Origin: Dacryopinax spathularia
Taxonomy: Eukaryota; Basidiomycota; Dacrymycetes; Dacrymycetales; Dacrymycetaceae
Length of the DNA: 64,000 nt
Assembly: GCA_037974965.1 (NCBI GenBank)
Contig: JBBPFI010000016.1
Coordinates: 310,001 to 374,000, forward strand
Reading direction: 5' to 3'
Positions 1 through 12,431 of this stretch are shown here, in pieces. Within the stretch, counting starts at the first letter, position 1. Every line of letters starts with the position of its first letter. The notes under the pieces are model-generated. The model was not told the origin of the DNA. It ran no database searches and worked only from the letters and a program-made list of their open reading frames with translations. The position numbers and the translations under genes were made by a program.

Positions 1-715
1 GTACAAGAAGAGGATGCGGTAGAGATGGCACACTTTCCAGCTCAGGACGGGCGGTCTCCTTCGATGACTTCCCAGGGCGATGCGGACACTGCCGCGACCA
101 CCTCCCGCACACCGAGAAGAATGCTCCAGTCAATCATGGCAAGTCTCGAACATCGGCTTCCCACGCTCACGGCTATTGTGCCTCGCCTGCCACTCGCCTT
201 GCTGCCGTTTGCATTTTCGATGTTCACCCTCGTCCAAGGTATCAGCGTCACTGGCTGGTTGGCCGTCTTCACGCGTTGGTGGGCTGCCTATGCGGAGAAG
301 ACTGGACCGGTTGGAGTCGTTTTCCTGATGGGGCTGATCTCAGTGCTGCTATGTAACGTACGTCTGCCCTTGTGCCTAAGCTTCGAATGTGCTCACGGCA
401 GCATAGTTCTGCGGCACCAACATCGGCGCCACCATTCTGCTCGCGAGCATACTCCAATCCTGGACGGAACAATACGGCCCCTCACCGCGTATGAGTGTCG
501 GAGCCTTGTACGCGCTCGCCCTCGGATCAAACTACGGCGCATTCAGCACAACCTTCCCCGCCTCACTCGCTGGCCTGCTCTGGCGCAGCATCCTGCTTCA
601 GAAAGGTATCGAAGTCCGGACCATGCAGTTTGCGAGGCTTAATCTGGCCACTGTCGCCGTGGCAATGGCGGTTGGCTGTGCTGTGCTGATTGGGCAGCTG
701 TATGTGGTGTACTAA
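1..715 (+). CDS. ArsB/NhaD-type anion permease, C-terminal part (5' end outside window)
   Basis: The frame is open from base 1, so the gene enters the window already inside its coding region. Exons are 1-357 and 407-715, with a 49-bp intron (358-406). The visible part starts in a hydrophilic Ser/Thr-rich loop and is followed by several membrane segments (for example around LALLPFAFSMFTLVQG and GVVFLMGLISVLLCN). A conserved FCGTNIGATILLASILQ stretch spans the splice junction. The segment GALYALALGSNYGAFSTTF and a last hydrophobic helix ending LIGQLYVVY follow. The Gly/Asn-rich re-entrant stretches are typical of the citrate-transporter-like/arsenite permease fold. In this family such proteins move anions such as arsenite, silicate or carboxylates across a membrane. 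The substrate cannot be read from this part. The nearest alternative is another member of the ion-transporter superfamily. Confidence 0.7.
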
Positions 716-1560
716 GGCGAATGTCGTGTTCTAGACCTAGTTTGACGGGTGACACTGGCGTTGAGCAAGGCCAGTATGGACAACTGTTGCCTTGTGTCGC
801 AGGTTGGCACAGGTCCTATTTCGATCACACCCAAAGAGGCATCCTTTTGTTACTCCGCTCCTGGTCCCAGACCGAGTGCCGTATACGTGCCGGCTGGCAC
901 GAAACCAGTTCAGATTAATGATTGAGCACGTGCCATTGTCCTTCGGTTTCCCACAAGGGTTGCGAAGCAAACCCATTGCTCCCGTCCTTCTTCCTCAACA
1001 TCCTTCTCCCATCTTCCCGCAACCTGTACGGCCGGTGCCGAACGTATTGTCCTCTCTCCTCTTTTGTTATCTGTGACTGTTGCGAGCATGGGAATGAGCA
1101 ATGCCTATATCTGCCAGTGATTAGCCGCTATTGGAAGTATGCGGCAAGCTAAACCCACATGCGCCTCGACTCAACTTCGATCAACTTCTGTGTAGCTCCC
1201 ATCACTCTGGCAGCCTCACTCCTCTTGTTCACTCCCTCTGTACTGGCACACGAAGCCTTCTATCTCTCATGATATGCTTAACGGCGGGTTTTGTTCGTCC
1301 TGAAACATGTGTTCGCTCAGGGCGAGTCCTTATTCCGGTCTCCTGGGTCAACTGGCGTTGATTGGCCTATAAAATGGCCACTGGCTGGTGGGCATTGGCA
1401 CCAAGCAACCCACTGACGCCCATTCCACTATTTCTACTCCCTGCACTCCTCTGTCGACTGAGCTGGGTCCAGTCTGTCTTTCATATTCCCCTACACCAGT
1501 CCACCCGCTCACAATTCACTCATTACTGGTTCTGCCAACCTGTCCGCTGAACTGCCCAGC
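716..1560. promoter_or_regulatory. Intergenic region with a TATA-like box before the 1561 gene
   Basis: No gene is supported here. A TATAAAA heptamer lies at 1368-1374, about 190 bp upstream of the ATG at 1561, in an otherwise pyrimidine-rich stretch. It is a plausible core promoter element, but no transcript start can be seen. Short open frames in this stretch have no recognisable protein features. Confidence 0.35.
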
Positions 1561-2449
1561 ATGCTCTCGCTTCTTACCCATCTGCTCACTCACCAACTGC
1601 CCCCCGTCTTCTCCCTCGTCTCATTCCTCCTCGCTCTGCTCGCCCTCCTCTCCCCCGTGCCCATCTTGCACACCAACGTCAACCTCCTCACCATCACTCC
1701 CTCGCCGCTGTCATTCTCGAAGCGGGACGTGGCGGCATTCGAGGAGATGAGTCGGTTCAACGTGCGCGGTCTTCGCGAGGCGCATATGGAGATGGCGAGG
1801 GATACGAGTGTGGACGGACCGAGCGTGTTCATGGGTCTGCTCGGTAAGCGCACCAAGTACCGCCGTCTCGACCGCCCCATGCTAATCGATCTCTGACAGG
1901 ATCTTGCTCGCGCACGAACAATGATGCGACCGTGTTTTGCACCAACAGCACGTTCGAGCCCACTTACGGTACCTATCTTCCCGACCGGTCTTGGTGTGCG
2001 AAGCTCACATATCTATAGATCTCAGCGTCCTCCCGAACAACGGCCCCACCCTCGAGCTGGATGGCCCCGTCTCCGCAACAGGCGAATTCATCCTCACCTC
2101 CATCCTTCTTCTCTTCTTCTTCAGCCTGCACCACGCGCTGCATACGCTCATCCCAGATTCTGCAAAGATTCATGCCGGCCTGACTCGCATGGCCCGCGTT
2201 ATGGCCTGGCTCGGCGTTATCGGCTGGCTTATCGGCATGGTCTCTGTCATCGTCCTCCGTGCATGGTACGGCAACGCCCAGTCGGGGTTCAACAAGGCTA
2301 TCGCGGCCGCTGAGTCGTCCGCGCCGGAACTCACCGCGTCCATCGGGAATGGCTTCACGATGCTGTGGATTGCGTATGCATTTGCGGCGCCTGCGCTGCT
2401 CATCGCACTTGTCAAGCTTAACCACGCTGGTCTGGTTAAGCAGGTTTGA
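1561..2449 (+). CDS. Four-pass membrane protein, SUR7/PalI-like
   Basis: Exons are 1561-1843, 1900-1968 and 2019-2449 (introns of 56 and 50 bp), giving 260 aa. The first hydrophobic segment (about residues 10-40) is followed by a large extracytoplasmic loop with a GLLGSCS-like motif and two further Cys/Asn-rich positions. Three more membrane helices follow: GEFILTSILLLFFFSLHHAL, the MAWLGVIGWLIGMVSVIVL stretch, and WIAYAFAAPALLIALVKL. This one-plus-three topology, with Gly-Cys in the first loop, matches fungal SUR7/PalI proteins. Those proteins act at the plasma membrane in eisosomes or ambient-pH signalling. The match is by topology and loop motif only, so a Fig1-like or claudin-like relative is also possible. 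The ATG is preceded by a TATA-like box, and no upstream in-frame ATG fits the hydropathy. Confidence 0.6.
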
Positions 2450-2649
2450 AATATGTACACAGTCACTACAGTCACTGCACGTCATTGGGAACATCACACC
2501 TCATTGTATCACTCTTTTGAACAGCATCGAACTCAGGTAGCATTAGACCCGTATAATACACCACTTGCATCTACAATCAAGCGGGAATGTGTAGAGTACA
2601 TGTGCAGAAGATGGGGATGATATCAGAGTGAGCCGTGTATCTGAGAAGT

Positions 2650-4092
2650 CTACTCCGGCTCTGGGCTCGGCAAATGACTGCTCGACACTGTCCTCAGGAG
2701 GCCTGGGGCAGGACTGCTCGGCCCAGGGCTATGGCGTCGTACAGGCGTACTAGGCGGTAACGGGCTGTCGGGTAGGACAACGCTGACGTCTCTGCTTTCT
2801 GGCAACGGGATCGCGGCTGCGTCGACAGGTGCCACAGGCTTGCCATTGGGGATTGGTGACTGCGGTTCCTCCCGAGCGCGAGCGATGATGGCGTCCCACA
2901 TCTGCTTGAGCTCGGGATTTGCCTGCAGACGATTTTCCAGCACGGTCATGATCATGCTCGTTTCTAGGTGGGACAGCATATCGGGATCGAAGTTGCCATC
3001 CGATGTGAACGGCCGTTTGTCCTCGGCGGACAGCGCTGTCGAGGCAGGCCAGCCAGCTTGAATTTCTTGGAGATCCGTTCGGATCATGCCGATAACTACA
3101 AAGGCATCATCAGACAGGCAAGTGGAGCACTGTATAGGCAGAACGCACCATCATTCCCAAGCATGGCCATAACCCGCATGGTCTCCTGCGTCAAAGCCTT
3201 CTCGTCCGGCTCCTGAACCCTCCAGATCGGCGCGATATGCCCTAGACCAGCCGAGATGCTCATGCTGACTTGGTGGAGCCAGTCGACGTATTGGAATGGC
3301 AGGGTATTCGCGAAGATCTTGCTCAGGAGAGGTGATATAGGGTGGACGACAATGAATAGCTCGAGCGCGGCGCAGGCGATGATGATGAAGCTTCTCCACT
3401 AGTGAGGAATGAGCAGATGTGCGAAGCAATGGAACAAAAGGGGACGTACAAGGAGCATCACATCCCTACCACCGCTGTTGATTTTCATGACTCCCATTAG
3501 AATAGTGGCGACAATGTAGAAGCCAACACTGCGCTTCAACCCAATGACGAGCGTCTCTATTCGGTCGTCCGTCGCCCAGTTGATCATGTCGTCCCCAAAT
3601 CTACATAGATGAGCCTCTAAGAATTAAGAAAGGAGGACATCACGCACCTCTCATATGCAAAACGCTTCGAAGGCACTTGCAGTGCTTCGTACGCGGCTCG
3701 TACGCGCACGAACAGATCTTCTGCCGCTTGACCCGCACGATCAGGATGATACTTCACAGCACTGCAAGGCTCATAAGAGGATGAAAAGCTGCTGGAGAAT
3801 ACGGTACTCACAACCTCCTGAACGCCTTCTGCAGCCCCTCCTTCTCCACCCTAACATCCGCTCCCAGCAGCTGGAACCAGTTCTTCGGCACGCTAGTGGC
3901 CGCTTGTATGAACGTATAGCCGAGATATCCCAGCATGATGAATGTGTAGACGAGCTGGTATTGCCGTGCTGCTGTAAGGGATCCGGTCGGCAGCGGGCCG
4001 AAGAGGGTGTGCAGACCGCGTAGGATGACATTGGTGAGGATGGGCGGTACGACTTGCCATAGTACAAGTTGGAGGAGGTAGGTCGGAAGCAT
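2650..4092 (-). CDS. Membrane-anchored J-domain protein (DnaJ-like co-chaperone)
   Basis: Five exons (4092-3812, 3761-3648, 3600-3450, 3398-3149, 3095-2650) encode 413 aa. Residues 1-60 hold two hydrophobic helices. A J domain follows at about 70-135, with the helix II/III loop reading FRRFAVKYHPDRAGQA, so the HPD tripeptide that stimulates Hsp70 ATPase is intact. The first intron splits this helix. Two more hydrophobic segments follow at about 145-165 (VGFYIVATILMG) and 180-200 (SFIIIACAALELFIVV). The C-terminus is polar and rich in Pro and Ser. The layout (helices, J domain, helices, cytosolic tail) suggests a co-chaperone in the ER or another internal membrane. It is not the canonical class A or B type because it lacks a Gly/Phe region and zinc repeats. 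The start is the first ATG giving a membrane helix. A short upstream exon cannot be excluded. Confidence 0.7.
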
Positions 4093-5282
4093 CGACTTTT
4101 GAGTATGGCTTTCGGGTCCAAGTGAACTGTGGATACCAAGTCAGAAACAATATACGTGCGGGATGGAGTGGTGGGAAAAGGCTCAGAGCGCCAAATGGCA
4201 CGTTAGAAGTGTTCTCCTTTCCGCCCCTCTCGTCACCCCTTTCCCAGCAGTCGCTTCACGCACAGCTCCTTGGAGCCGTGCATATCTGCAGACAACCACG
4301 CGACCTCTCATCGATCTTGAGAGAGGTCGCATATAGCCCGCATGTGTACTTTCCCATCCAGCCTGTTCCCGCGTCCGTCCGTAGACAAACGCGGAGAACG
4401 GGCAAACCACTCCAGACCACCCCTCTCCCGTTGGCAGCCCCGTGGAGGTCGCGCGAGAGATGGGCTTGGATTTCGATGGGCGGGGCTCGTTCTTCTTCCA
4501 GAAGAGAAGCCCGTAAGCCCACGTAGTCTCTCTCCGCTCGGCCTTTACTCCCCCATCCTCACCCTCTGGACGGGGGTGTCTAACACCGAGCGCTCGCCTG
4601 CCTTCCGTCGCTTGTCCCTGCTGCCAGAGGAGCGGGACCGAGCGAGTTAGACGGACGAGCAGATGTACGTCCCGCCTTACGCCCCTGGCCTTGTGAACTT
4701 GCAGGAAGAGGCGAGGAATGGACGCGCGACTTTTGAGAAGGATTGGGACGAGAAGAGGCGGTCGACCCTTTTACTAGTATGGACATCATCGGAGAAGAGT
4801 AGGAAACGTTACTCGCATTGTAGATTATGCTATCCGTTGAGAAAGTTGTGGATAAGTCGGATAAATGAGTGCTTGCTTGGCACCAAGTGGTCGTATAGCA
4901 AGGAGGATATAACAAGGAGAGGCGAGAACAACAAGGGACAGGGACAGCTTTGAACATTGATCGATTGGTGGAACCGTCCCTTATCAACGTCATCAGCTTC
5001 CTTAGTATGCCCACAACCCAACACTACGAATAGCTTCTCTAACATAAACCGAAAACGACAACAATACTCGAATTGCGGTGACGAGCTATCTACTAAGCAA
5101 TCGATTCTTACAAAGACGCTCGTCATTCACCAGATCAGTGATTCATACTTTCTCAAAGGGCAACTTTCATTATTAATGCACGTACCTTCGATCATCTCAG
5201 TGGGACGGAACAGTATGACTGTGAGCATATCCAGCAATGCTGGGAGCCATACCGTGCGATCGGAGATGATTTATACGACACC
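4093..5282. other. Intergenic, no supported gene
   Basis: About 1.2 kb between two minus-strand genes. Short open frames occur on both strands, but none has a recognisable motif, a consistent splice model or a family resemblance. The stretch 4200-4500 is rich in CTC/CCC runs and may be the promoter and leader of the J-domain gene. Confidence 0.4.
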
Positions 5283-6434
5283 TCAAGGTAGCGGGATATG
5301 TTTGTTCGGAGCCACCCAGCAGCCTGGTCCTCCTTCCATCCGATCCATCCACTGCTGCTTCGCGCGCTTGGCCTCTTCCAGCTTGCCGATGCCGGGATGT
5401 TCAGGTAGAAGCGCAAAATTTGGCGTGCCCTCACTTACGATCGTAAGCTTGGATACCATGTCACGGTAGCTGCGCGGGACTCTCCAGCCCGCCGTAGGCG
5501 CGCCCCTGCTGCTTTGTAAACGATGTTGGACGTTGCTGGGAGTGAAATTGGTCGGTCCTGGTTCCACAAGGAAGAAACGAGGAATACCCTCCGGAAGAAG
5601 GTCTATTTTCTTATCTCGTAAAGCTTGAAGTTCTACATCGGTTCCAGGACGCAACCGCAGGACCAGCATCAATCGTATGAGAATGTCGTAATGATCGCGG
5701 ACCTTGAGAAAGCGCGAGACCCGCAAATGTGTCAGCTGCGAATAAAACTTGGCCAGTGTGTGTGGGAGGTCTTGGTGAATCCATTCGTCCGAGATGTTGA
5801 GCATCTTGAGCTTGGGAGCGAAGTCCGCGCAGTCTGGTAGGGGATGGTTCCCACGGAGAGTGAGCTCCCTCAGCTCAGGAAAAGAGCCTCGCCATAGATG
5901 GAGGTTCCTCTGACCTCGAAACTCTGGCAGGAACAAGCTAATGCCAGAGGCAATCGAAGGCGTAATGAACAGTGACAGGGTGAGAGTCTTCAAGGTCTCC
6001 TCCACTAGGTCGAGTAATTCCATGATCGAATGCGAGACCTTCGGCGGGGGAGTATCGCGAGAGAGCGACTTCATGAGTGCCCTGCAGATACTGGCTGAAT
6101 CCAGCGAGTCGAAAGAATCGCTGTCATTCCAGTCGTCTTCTCCAGAACTGTCGGAGTCGTTGCTCCAGAGCTCCTCTTTGGGCTGCAAAGGGTCGATGTC
6201 CGAGATACATAGGTGGAAAACCTTACGCTTTTCGTTTGGAATGTCCTCCAGGGCCTTCCAGAGTCGATAGACCTGTATCTTTCCGGAAACAGCAAGGGAG
6301 TACCAGCGGACGTCTGCAGACGCCTCGCGGACGGCCCGGTTGACCAGGCTAAGTGCACAGCCAGTCTTGCTGTCGTCCATGCAAGCCATGGCGTAGATCT
6401 TGCGATGAAGCTCGACAGGCAGTTCAGGTAGCAT
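5283..6434 (-). CDS. F-box-like protein of the WLERLEG-GCW family (383 aa, single exon)
   Basis: This is an intronless 383-aa frame starting at a good ATG. It begins LPELPVELHRKIYAMAC, an F-box-like first helix, followed by a CALSLVNRAVREASADVRW stretch. It ends with WMDRMEGGPGCW shortly before the stop. The same two terminal signatures occur in the three tandem genes at 12432, 13728 and 14919, so this is a more distant member on the opposite strand. Between them lie an acidic Ser/Asp/Glu-rich insertion (about residues 85-115) and Leu-rich segments with LRR-like spacing (FPELRELTLRGN, LKMLNISDEW, LTHLRVSRFL). F-box proteins recruit substrates to SCF ubiquitin ligases. That role is inferred from the N-terminal helix and the LRR-like body, and no substrate can be named. 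Confidence 0.65.
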   Translation of the reverse strand: MLPELPVELHRKIYAMACMDDSKTGCALSLVNRAVREASADVRWYSLAVSGKIQVYRLWKALEDIPNEKRKVFHLCISDIDPLQPKEELWSNDSDSSGEDDWNDSDSFDSLDSASICRALMKSLSRDTPPPKVSHSIMELLDLVEETLKTLTLSLFITPSIASGISLFLPEFRGQRNLHLWRGSFPELRELTLRGNHPLPDCADFAPKLKMLNISDEWIHQDLPHTLAKFYSQLTHLRVSRFLKVRDHYDILIRLMLVLRLRPGTDVELQALRDKKIDLLPEGIPRFFLVEPGPTNFTPSNVQHRLQSSRGAPTAGWRVPRSYRDMVSKLTIVSEGTPNFALLPEHPGIGKLEEAKRAKQQWMDRMEGGPGCWVAPNKHIPLP

Positions 6435-9384
6435 GATGGTCGTCGCAATGGATGAGTTGAAACTGTGTCCAGCGTGTCAGAGGGTCGGTTCGAGGACGAT
6501 AAGGGGCATGGGGCAAACACACCCTTGACACGTTCGGGACGTCGCAAGAATTCCAAAGAAGCCTGCGAGGGATGTCGGGGCCAGATGTACAAGTTGGTTG
6601 CATGATGTCTGATTTCTTGCTAGGCCATGGAACCACATCCACGAAGTCGAAGAAGAACAAGGAAAAATGGAACTCCTGACACCTTGGGGATATGCGCATG
6701 AAACGTTCTGAGACGTTAACACGTCAGGTAGTATGTTGAGGCAAGTGTAGTGGCCGTGTTCGCTTGGGTACGTAACGACCTTCTGAGAGATCAAGTTACT
6801 CTTCAAGCTAGAAAACCACTGAACCGCAATCTCTCCCGATGACGATTCAGCCAACGAGATATTACACCTCTACGCAATCACTCGCGAGCCTGATCCACTA
6901 ATCGCTTGTAAATTCAGCTGTCCGAGACACAGGCTTTCTCTCGTGTTCATCTATGGTGACTCATCTTATCAGACCGACTAGGATGACTGGTAGCGTGTGT
7001 AGACAACGGAAGTCCATATCGTGCGATCATAGGTGGAGATGTAACTCAGGCCCTGTTCTATTTGGTCCACCCGAAGCTCGAGTTCGAAGTGACGTACGCC
7101 CTGTTCCAGCAGCCTCACTACCCCGCTGTTGACGTCCATGCATTCACGAAGAGACGCAGGTCAGACCGGCATGTCGTGCATCTGCCGAATGATTGAGTCG
7201 AGATAAGGTCGAAGTTGTACGGAGCGTTGTGCGCGAGACGTGTTGCGTCAGGAGAGCTCGTGTGGAGGCGTATCTTGCAAGGCAAACCCGACATTCATCA
7301 GCAATGGTAATCAGCAATATTAATCAGCTTTATATTATGGGCATCATACAACTGAATTGTGTGGAGGCTGGCTCACTGGAAGAGGAATTGGTGAGCCCTC
7401 CGACTAACCTCGGAAAGAAATACTCTGCCGGGGACCTGTCATGTGCCTCCAAGCGTCCAGATATGGCATTATACTGCATCTAGTATGAACCCGTGTTCGG
7501 TCGTTACAGAGAAGAGAGTTGCATCGTGCACCGCCCTGCCCTCCAAACGGGGCGGATCTTCATAGATTTCGGTCTATCTATTCCACCCTTGATTGAGTCG
7601 CAACCTGGTAGATAGGGGTCATCCCAAGCTAGCTGGGTGATCCGCTAGTATGAGATAGTGCATATAAGAGTGCTGGACAGGTGACGGAGGTGCTGCCCTT
7701 GATACCTTACGATGGGTTGCGGAACTTGTGGGTGATCCTTTCGTTGAGCGACATGCCTGACACTGACGATATGATAGCCAAGAACCTATATGACGAGAGC
7801 CGCCCTCAACCGCACGCGCAGGTCCGTGCGGGAGCTGCGGAGGCGGTGACAGCCGACAGCTACATCCCTCCCGCTCCGGAGATGAAGCAGACTCGGCATG
7901 ATCCGGACAGCGCACCTGCACCTCCTAGCAGTGGAGTGCGCGAAGGTGGTGACAATGCCACTGACACTGGTAGGGTGGCAGCAAAAGCAGGAGAAGGAAG
8001 AGGTGAAATGACCGCCAGGGAAGCAGACTTGGACGTAGGGTACAGCAGGGGAGGCAAACCGGACTGGGACCGGTTCGAGGGGATCGGAGGTGGAATGGGT
8101 GGCGGCGGTTGTGCCTGAGAGGTAGATCCCCTTGGAATTGAGTGATTTGGTACACAGGTGTAAGGATAGCTATATCTTGCGCAAGGAATTATGGGCAGAC
8201 GCACTCGATTAGGGCGACGACGACCCAATGAGAGCGCTCTCAAGCTCGGCGCAACGAGCAGCAGCAGCTCGATAAGCGAACAAGGCTTTTAGGGTGCAGC
8301 CATTTCGCTGTCTTGCATGCATGTCACGGCGTATATCTTCGATTGGCAGGTCGGGATATCATGGTGGTCGTTGTATCTGAGCAGACAGGTGTATGGCGAG
8401 ATGCCAGTGCACCGACAGCGCACAAGGCCCAGCCAGACAAGTAGGCGTTCCAAGAAGAGAAGGCTTGGTTGCTCGAGTCCGTGACGGCACTCATCCTCGC
8501 TCCAGGCAACATTCATCACTGTTTGTGAGCTTTCGCATTCGCAGAAGACGCATTCTCAGCGCCTCTGCAGCCGTCACATCCTTTCCACTCGTCGGTAGGA
8601 TCGCCCCAAGATCCAAGGCGAAGGCCGCCCAAGCTATGAATATGCACGTCGCACAGCATAGATAGGGAAGCCTTTCCGTCGAGCCTGGACGCGTAAATAG
8701 CATACTGTGGAGAAGTGTGGTTACCGTGAGAGCCGTAAAGAAATGCATGAGTATGCCATGTCAGACGACAACAACTGTCCATTTGTCGGAAGCGCGGAGA
8801 AACTGCCGTAAGGGGCGCCCGGCCGCGTGACGTCATGTTTTTGTTGGGCGAAGCGCGTCGCGGTACCGATCGCGTTACGGTCTGTCTTGGTCGTGCACTT
8901 GGTGTTGGTATGTGAATCCAACTTTACTATACTTTGTCTATACTCTTCTTCCAACAACTGGGCTATGGGAAGCCACCTTTCTGTGCTAATCATGAACGGC
9001 TAGGAGTACATGAAGACGGCCACTGACGACTACATAAGCAAGAGGCACCGATTTCCCCAAATGTGACGCATCTCGAGGGATAGGGCACGTCAGCTCTGCA
9101 CGTCTCCCATCTTATCTCATAGCCTGCTCGCTCTTGCTCGCTCTCGAACGGCTCATGGCTTGGTGTCCAGCGCTTGCGATCACCTAAAAGGTAAACAAAT
9201 TCTATGTCGCCCTCTCGGCAGTCATCCCAGATCTGGCATCTGGACGACAAACCTTTGGACCCCTTTTAGGCGCCGCTGGTCGGTCCACTTCACCATTTCC
9301 TTCACGCACCCCTTCCACCTCCATCCTCCACCAATTCGATTCTCTCCTTAATCCTGCGTGCTGGTCGTCAAGACCGCCGCAATC
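6435..9384. other. 2.9-kb intergenic stretch with only weak coding signal
   Basis: I find no gene here that I can defend. Two weak candidates exist. The first is a plus-strand frame from the ATG at 7753 to 8118, a 121-aa hydrophilic product rich in Ala, Gly and Asp that ends in a Gly run. The second is a minus-strand frame around 8491-8748 with a hydrophobic CCATCIFIAWAAFALDLGAI segment, for which no satisfactory exon chain could be built. The latter could be a fragment of a small membrane protein. The last few hundred bases before 9385 form the promoter of the GH71 gene and are pyrimidine-rich. Confidence 0.3.
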
Positions 9385-11216
9385 ATGAACAGCCGAATGT
9401 CACTCCTTTTTGCGTTCCTCGGCTTACTTCCTTATACTCTTGGCTTGCCTCAATCGTCGTTCTCCGCACCGACGTTTACGACTTCGTCTATCTCTTCCAC
9501 TGCTATACCCAATACATCCTCTCAGCCCTCCAGCACATCCTCGGCGTCATCTACGATACCATCTACCGCTCATGTTACGATCTCGCACATGACTACATTG
9601 GGTCCTTCGCTGCCAATCACTTTCTCACCCTTATCGGTCCCGTCTTCGTCCACTTTTGCATCATCTTCTCTCTCTCCCCTTCCCCCAAACTCTACGGCAG
9701 TTTCCCCGGAAGCAGATACCATCATGGATATCCAGGCTCTGCCGAAGCTGGTTGTGGCGCATGTCATTGTTGGCAATACACAGCCTTACAGCGTCAACGA
9801 CTGGTCAAATGACATCGCGCTAGCTCAGGCAGCCGGAATGTGTGTCCTTCAACATTACTTTACTAGCTGGTTGCTGATCATGGTGCAGTGACGCCTTCGC
9901 CTTGAACTATGGGTCACCAAGCTGGGAGGCTGGTCAGCTCGCCAACGCGTACCAAGCGGCGTTATCCCATTCCGGTTTCAAGCTCTTCCTGTCAGCGGAT
10001 ATGAGTTCTCTGCCTGGTGGCTCTCAAAGCGACGCCCAGAGCCTGGCCAATCAGGTCAAGCAGTTCGTCAACCATCCCGCCCAGCTCAAATATGGCGGCA
10101 AGACACTACTGAGCACATTCTCCGGCGAGTATAGTACTTTCGGCCAAGCGAACATCGAAGCTGGTTGGTCGCTTGTTCTTAGCTTGATAGGCTCGCCCGT
10201 CGCTTTCATCCCTGCTTGGTTCGTGGATCCCAGTACCTTCAGCCAATATCCCGTTCTATCTGGTGCATTCAATGTGCGTAACATCGCTCCTTCTATGCCA
10301 AATCCGTTGGACTGACTTCACGCAGTGGAACGGCGGTTGGCCAATGGGCTCGACCGATCTTACCCTCGCAAGCGACCAGCAGTGGATCAGCGGCTTGAAG
10401 GGCAAGGCATACATGGCACCAGTCACGCCTAATTTCTTCACCCACTACGGACCTAATTCCTATAACAAGAACTGGATCTATCGAAGCGACGATAACTTGT
10501 ACGCAACACGGTGGGAAATGCTCATCGCCAAACGGAACTACATCGCCATTGCAGAGATCATAACCTGGAATGGTGAGTGCCTTCCTCTGTGTGAGCCAAG
10601 TCCGGTGGAGCTTACATTCGGTCAGACTTCGGCGAATCACACTATATTGGACCTATCAAGGGCGACGAGTCGATGGCGAACGCTTGGGTTGATGGGTATG
10701 ACCATACACCATGGCTGACGATGACGAAGTACTATGCGACGGCTTTCAAGACCGGCGCGTACCCTGCCATCACTCAGGACCAGGTGTATATTTACGCCCG
10801 GCCGCATCCCAAAGCCGCGAACGCGCAGAATGACCCGGTCGGCAGACCAAACAATTGGCAGAATGTGCGTGGCTCTCTCTCCCCTTAGTTATGTTTCTTT
10901 TGCTGATATTCGCTTCCAGACGGACGATAACTTCTATATCACGGTATTCGCTAAAGCAGCCGGTCAGCTCGTCCTGTCCACGCCTACGCGAGGCAGCAAG
11001 CCCAATCCTCCGTCGTCTGGTGCGAACGCGCATGTCTACAACGTTCCTGCCGGCAGATCACACTACAAGTTCCCTCTCACGGCCGGGAACAGCATGCGTG
11101 CGACCTTACAACGAAGCAACGCCGTGGTCGTCGACGTGTACCCAACCTCATATTACTTTAATCCGAACCCACCCACATACAACTACAATGCCTATGTTGC
11201 GATGGGCAGCAAGTAA
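9385..11216 (+). CDS. Secreted GH71 alpha-1,3-glucanase (mutanase)
   Basis: Exons are 9385-9839, 9889-10273, 10326-10572, 10626-10864 and 10920-11216 (introns 49-55 bp), giving 540 aa. A signal peptide (LLFAFLGLLPYTLGLP) is followed by a long Ser/Thr/Pro-rich linker to about residue 115. The catalytic domain starts at LPKLVVAHVIVGN. It contains GIDAFALNYGSPSWE across the first splice site, LFLSADMSSLPG, FIPAWFVDP and the highly typical ITWNDFGESHYIGPI across the third. These features are characteristic of glycoside hydrolase family 71, whose members cleave alpha-1,3-glucan in cell walls. The product is predicted to be secreted, with a role in wall remodelling or in attacking other fungi. The start chosen gives the signal peptide; an in-frame GTG nine codons upstream is not used. 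The terminal 98 residues look like an accessory beta-rich region. Confidence 0.92.
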
Positions 11217-12431
11217 CGACGCGAAGTATTCTCTTCGCAATGTACTCTGATCTGTATATAGTCCCCGGTGTACATAGTTGGATCCCTTATTTTTCGTCTG
11301 GTTATTTTTGGGATACAGGTACGACTTAGGAAAGTACATAATGTATGCATAGGTCTTATAATAGATGCTTTCGCCAACTGGAGGATGACCATGAGCGGTC
11401 CGCCGGATGTTGTGCCATTGTTAGGTGGTTTTGGATCCGCCGCAGCGCGACCTCGCCGCCTTGTACCGAGAGCGCACTGCTCACTCTCGTTCGCTGCTGG
11501 TACGGGACTTCCCCCCTGTTCGTCTTCAGCCTACCACAATGAGGATGCACCGGGACCATCCACACTCGAGTGCAGCAAGCACAGTCCGCCTTCTATCTCG
11601 GCGACGTCGGCCGTCCGTAGCCCGGGCTTCTTTTGCCGCTCACTTGGATATGATCCCTTACTGTAACAATCCCACGCTCTTGGTCCTTTCCCTACGGTTG
11701 CGGCTGATACGCGAAAGGGCAAGTTCCGCAAGCCATATCTTTCGACATCGAAGAATAACGCTTGGGGCCCGATCCGCCAATCCTGCCGCCCGAGCTGGAT
11801 AGGCGACAGGAAGGGCTAGGCGCGCTCGTTACGATGGGCCGGTGTTCAGTATCAAGATCCCTATTGGATGGAATGTCTCTATCGTAACGTGTCGCTTGAG
11901 CGGATCAACGAGAATCCTCTGTCTAAGGGATGGAACATGGATGCCTGGTGAGCACCAGATGTCCAAGGGTGGAAAGAGTCCTGAACCCTGTCGTGTTGCT
12001 TAGATGGTCTATCTCTGGACGAACAGACAGCACTGGGGTAGTCGCCAGTAACATACTCGACAGGTCGTCGTCTTGATGGACACGCGAACCAGTATCCTCC
12101 TATCATAGTCAGTCCAATATGCTGCCTGAGCATGGATGCCGGCGATGAGAGCGGTCGGAAGGCAGGTCTCGAGAAGGGCATATCATAACGACAATCCCTG
12201 AGGCAGCTACATGTTCAAGCTACTCGGCATGTGGGATTTCCCACATTATCAAGGCGGAGCTCGTCGGCGATCCGGTGCTGCGGGACACGCGTATCTGGTC
12301 CCCGCGATTCGAGGAGAAGAAGGAAGCGAGTCTCGCCCACGTTATCGCTTCCGCCGTTCCCCCGCTGCAGACTGCCATGCATATAACACCGCCGACACCT
12401 GGCTCTGTACCTCGCAACTAGAGTCAAAGCT
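11217..12431. other. Intergenic, no supported gene
   Basis: 1.2 kb between the GH71 gene and the first tandem F-box-like gene. The first 150 bp are AT-rich and probably hold the GH71 3' end. No frame in the rest shows a family motif. The last 200 bp, up to the ATG at 12432, are presumably the promoter of the F-box-like gene. Confidence 0.4.

Noticed and set aside
7753-8118. A 121-aa Ala/Gly/Asp-rich plus-strand frame as a gene
   Set aside because: No homology, no intron and no promoter evidence; an equally long antisense frame exists. Left as a remark in the intergenic entry.
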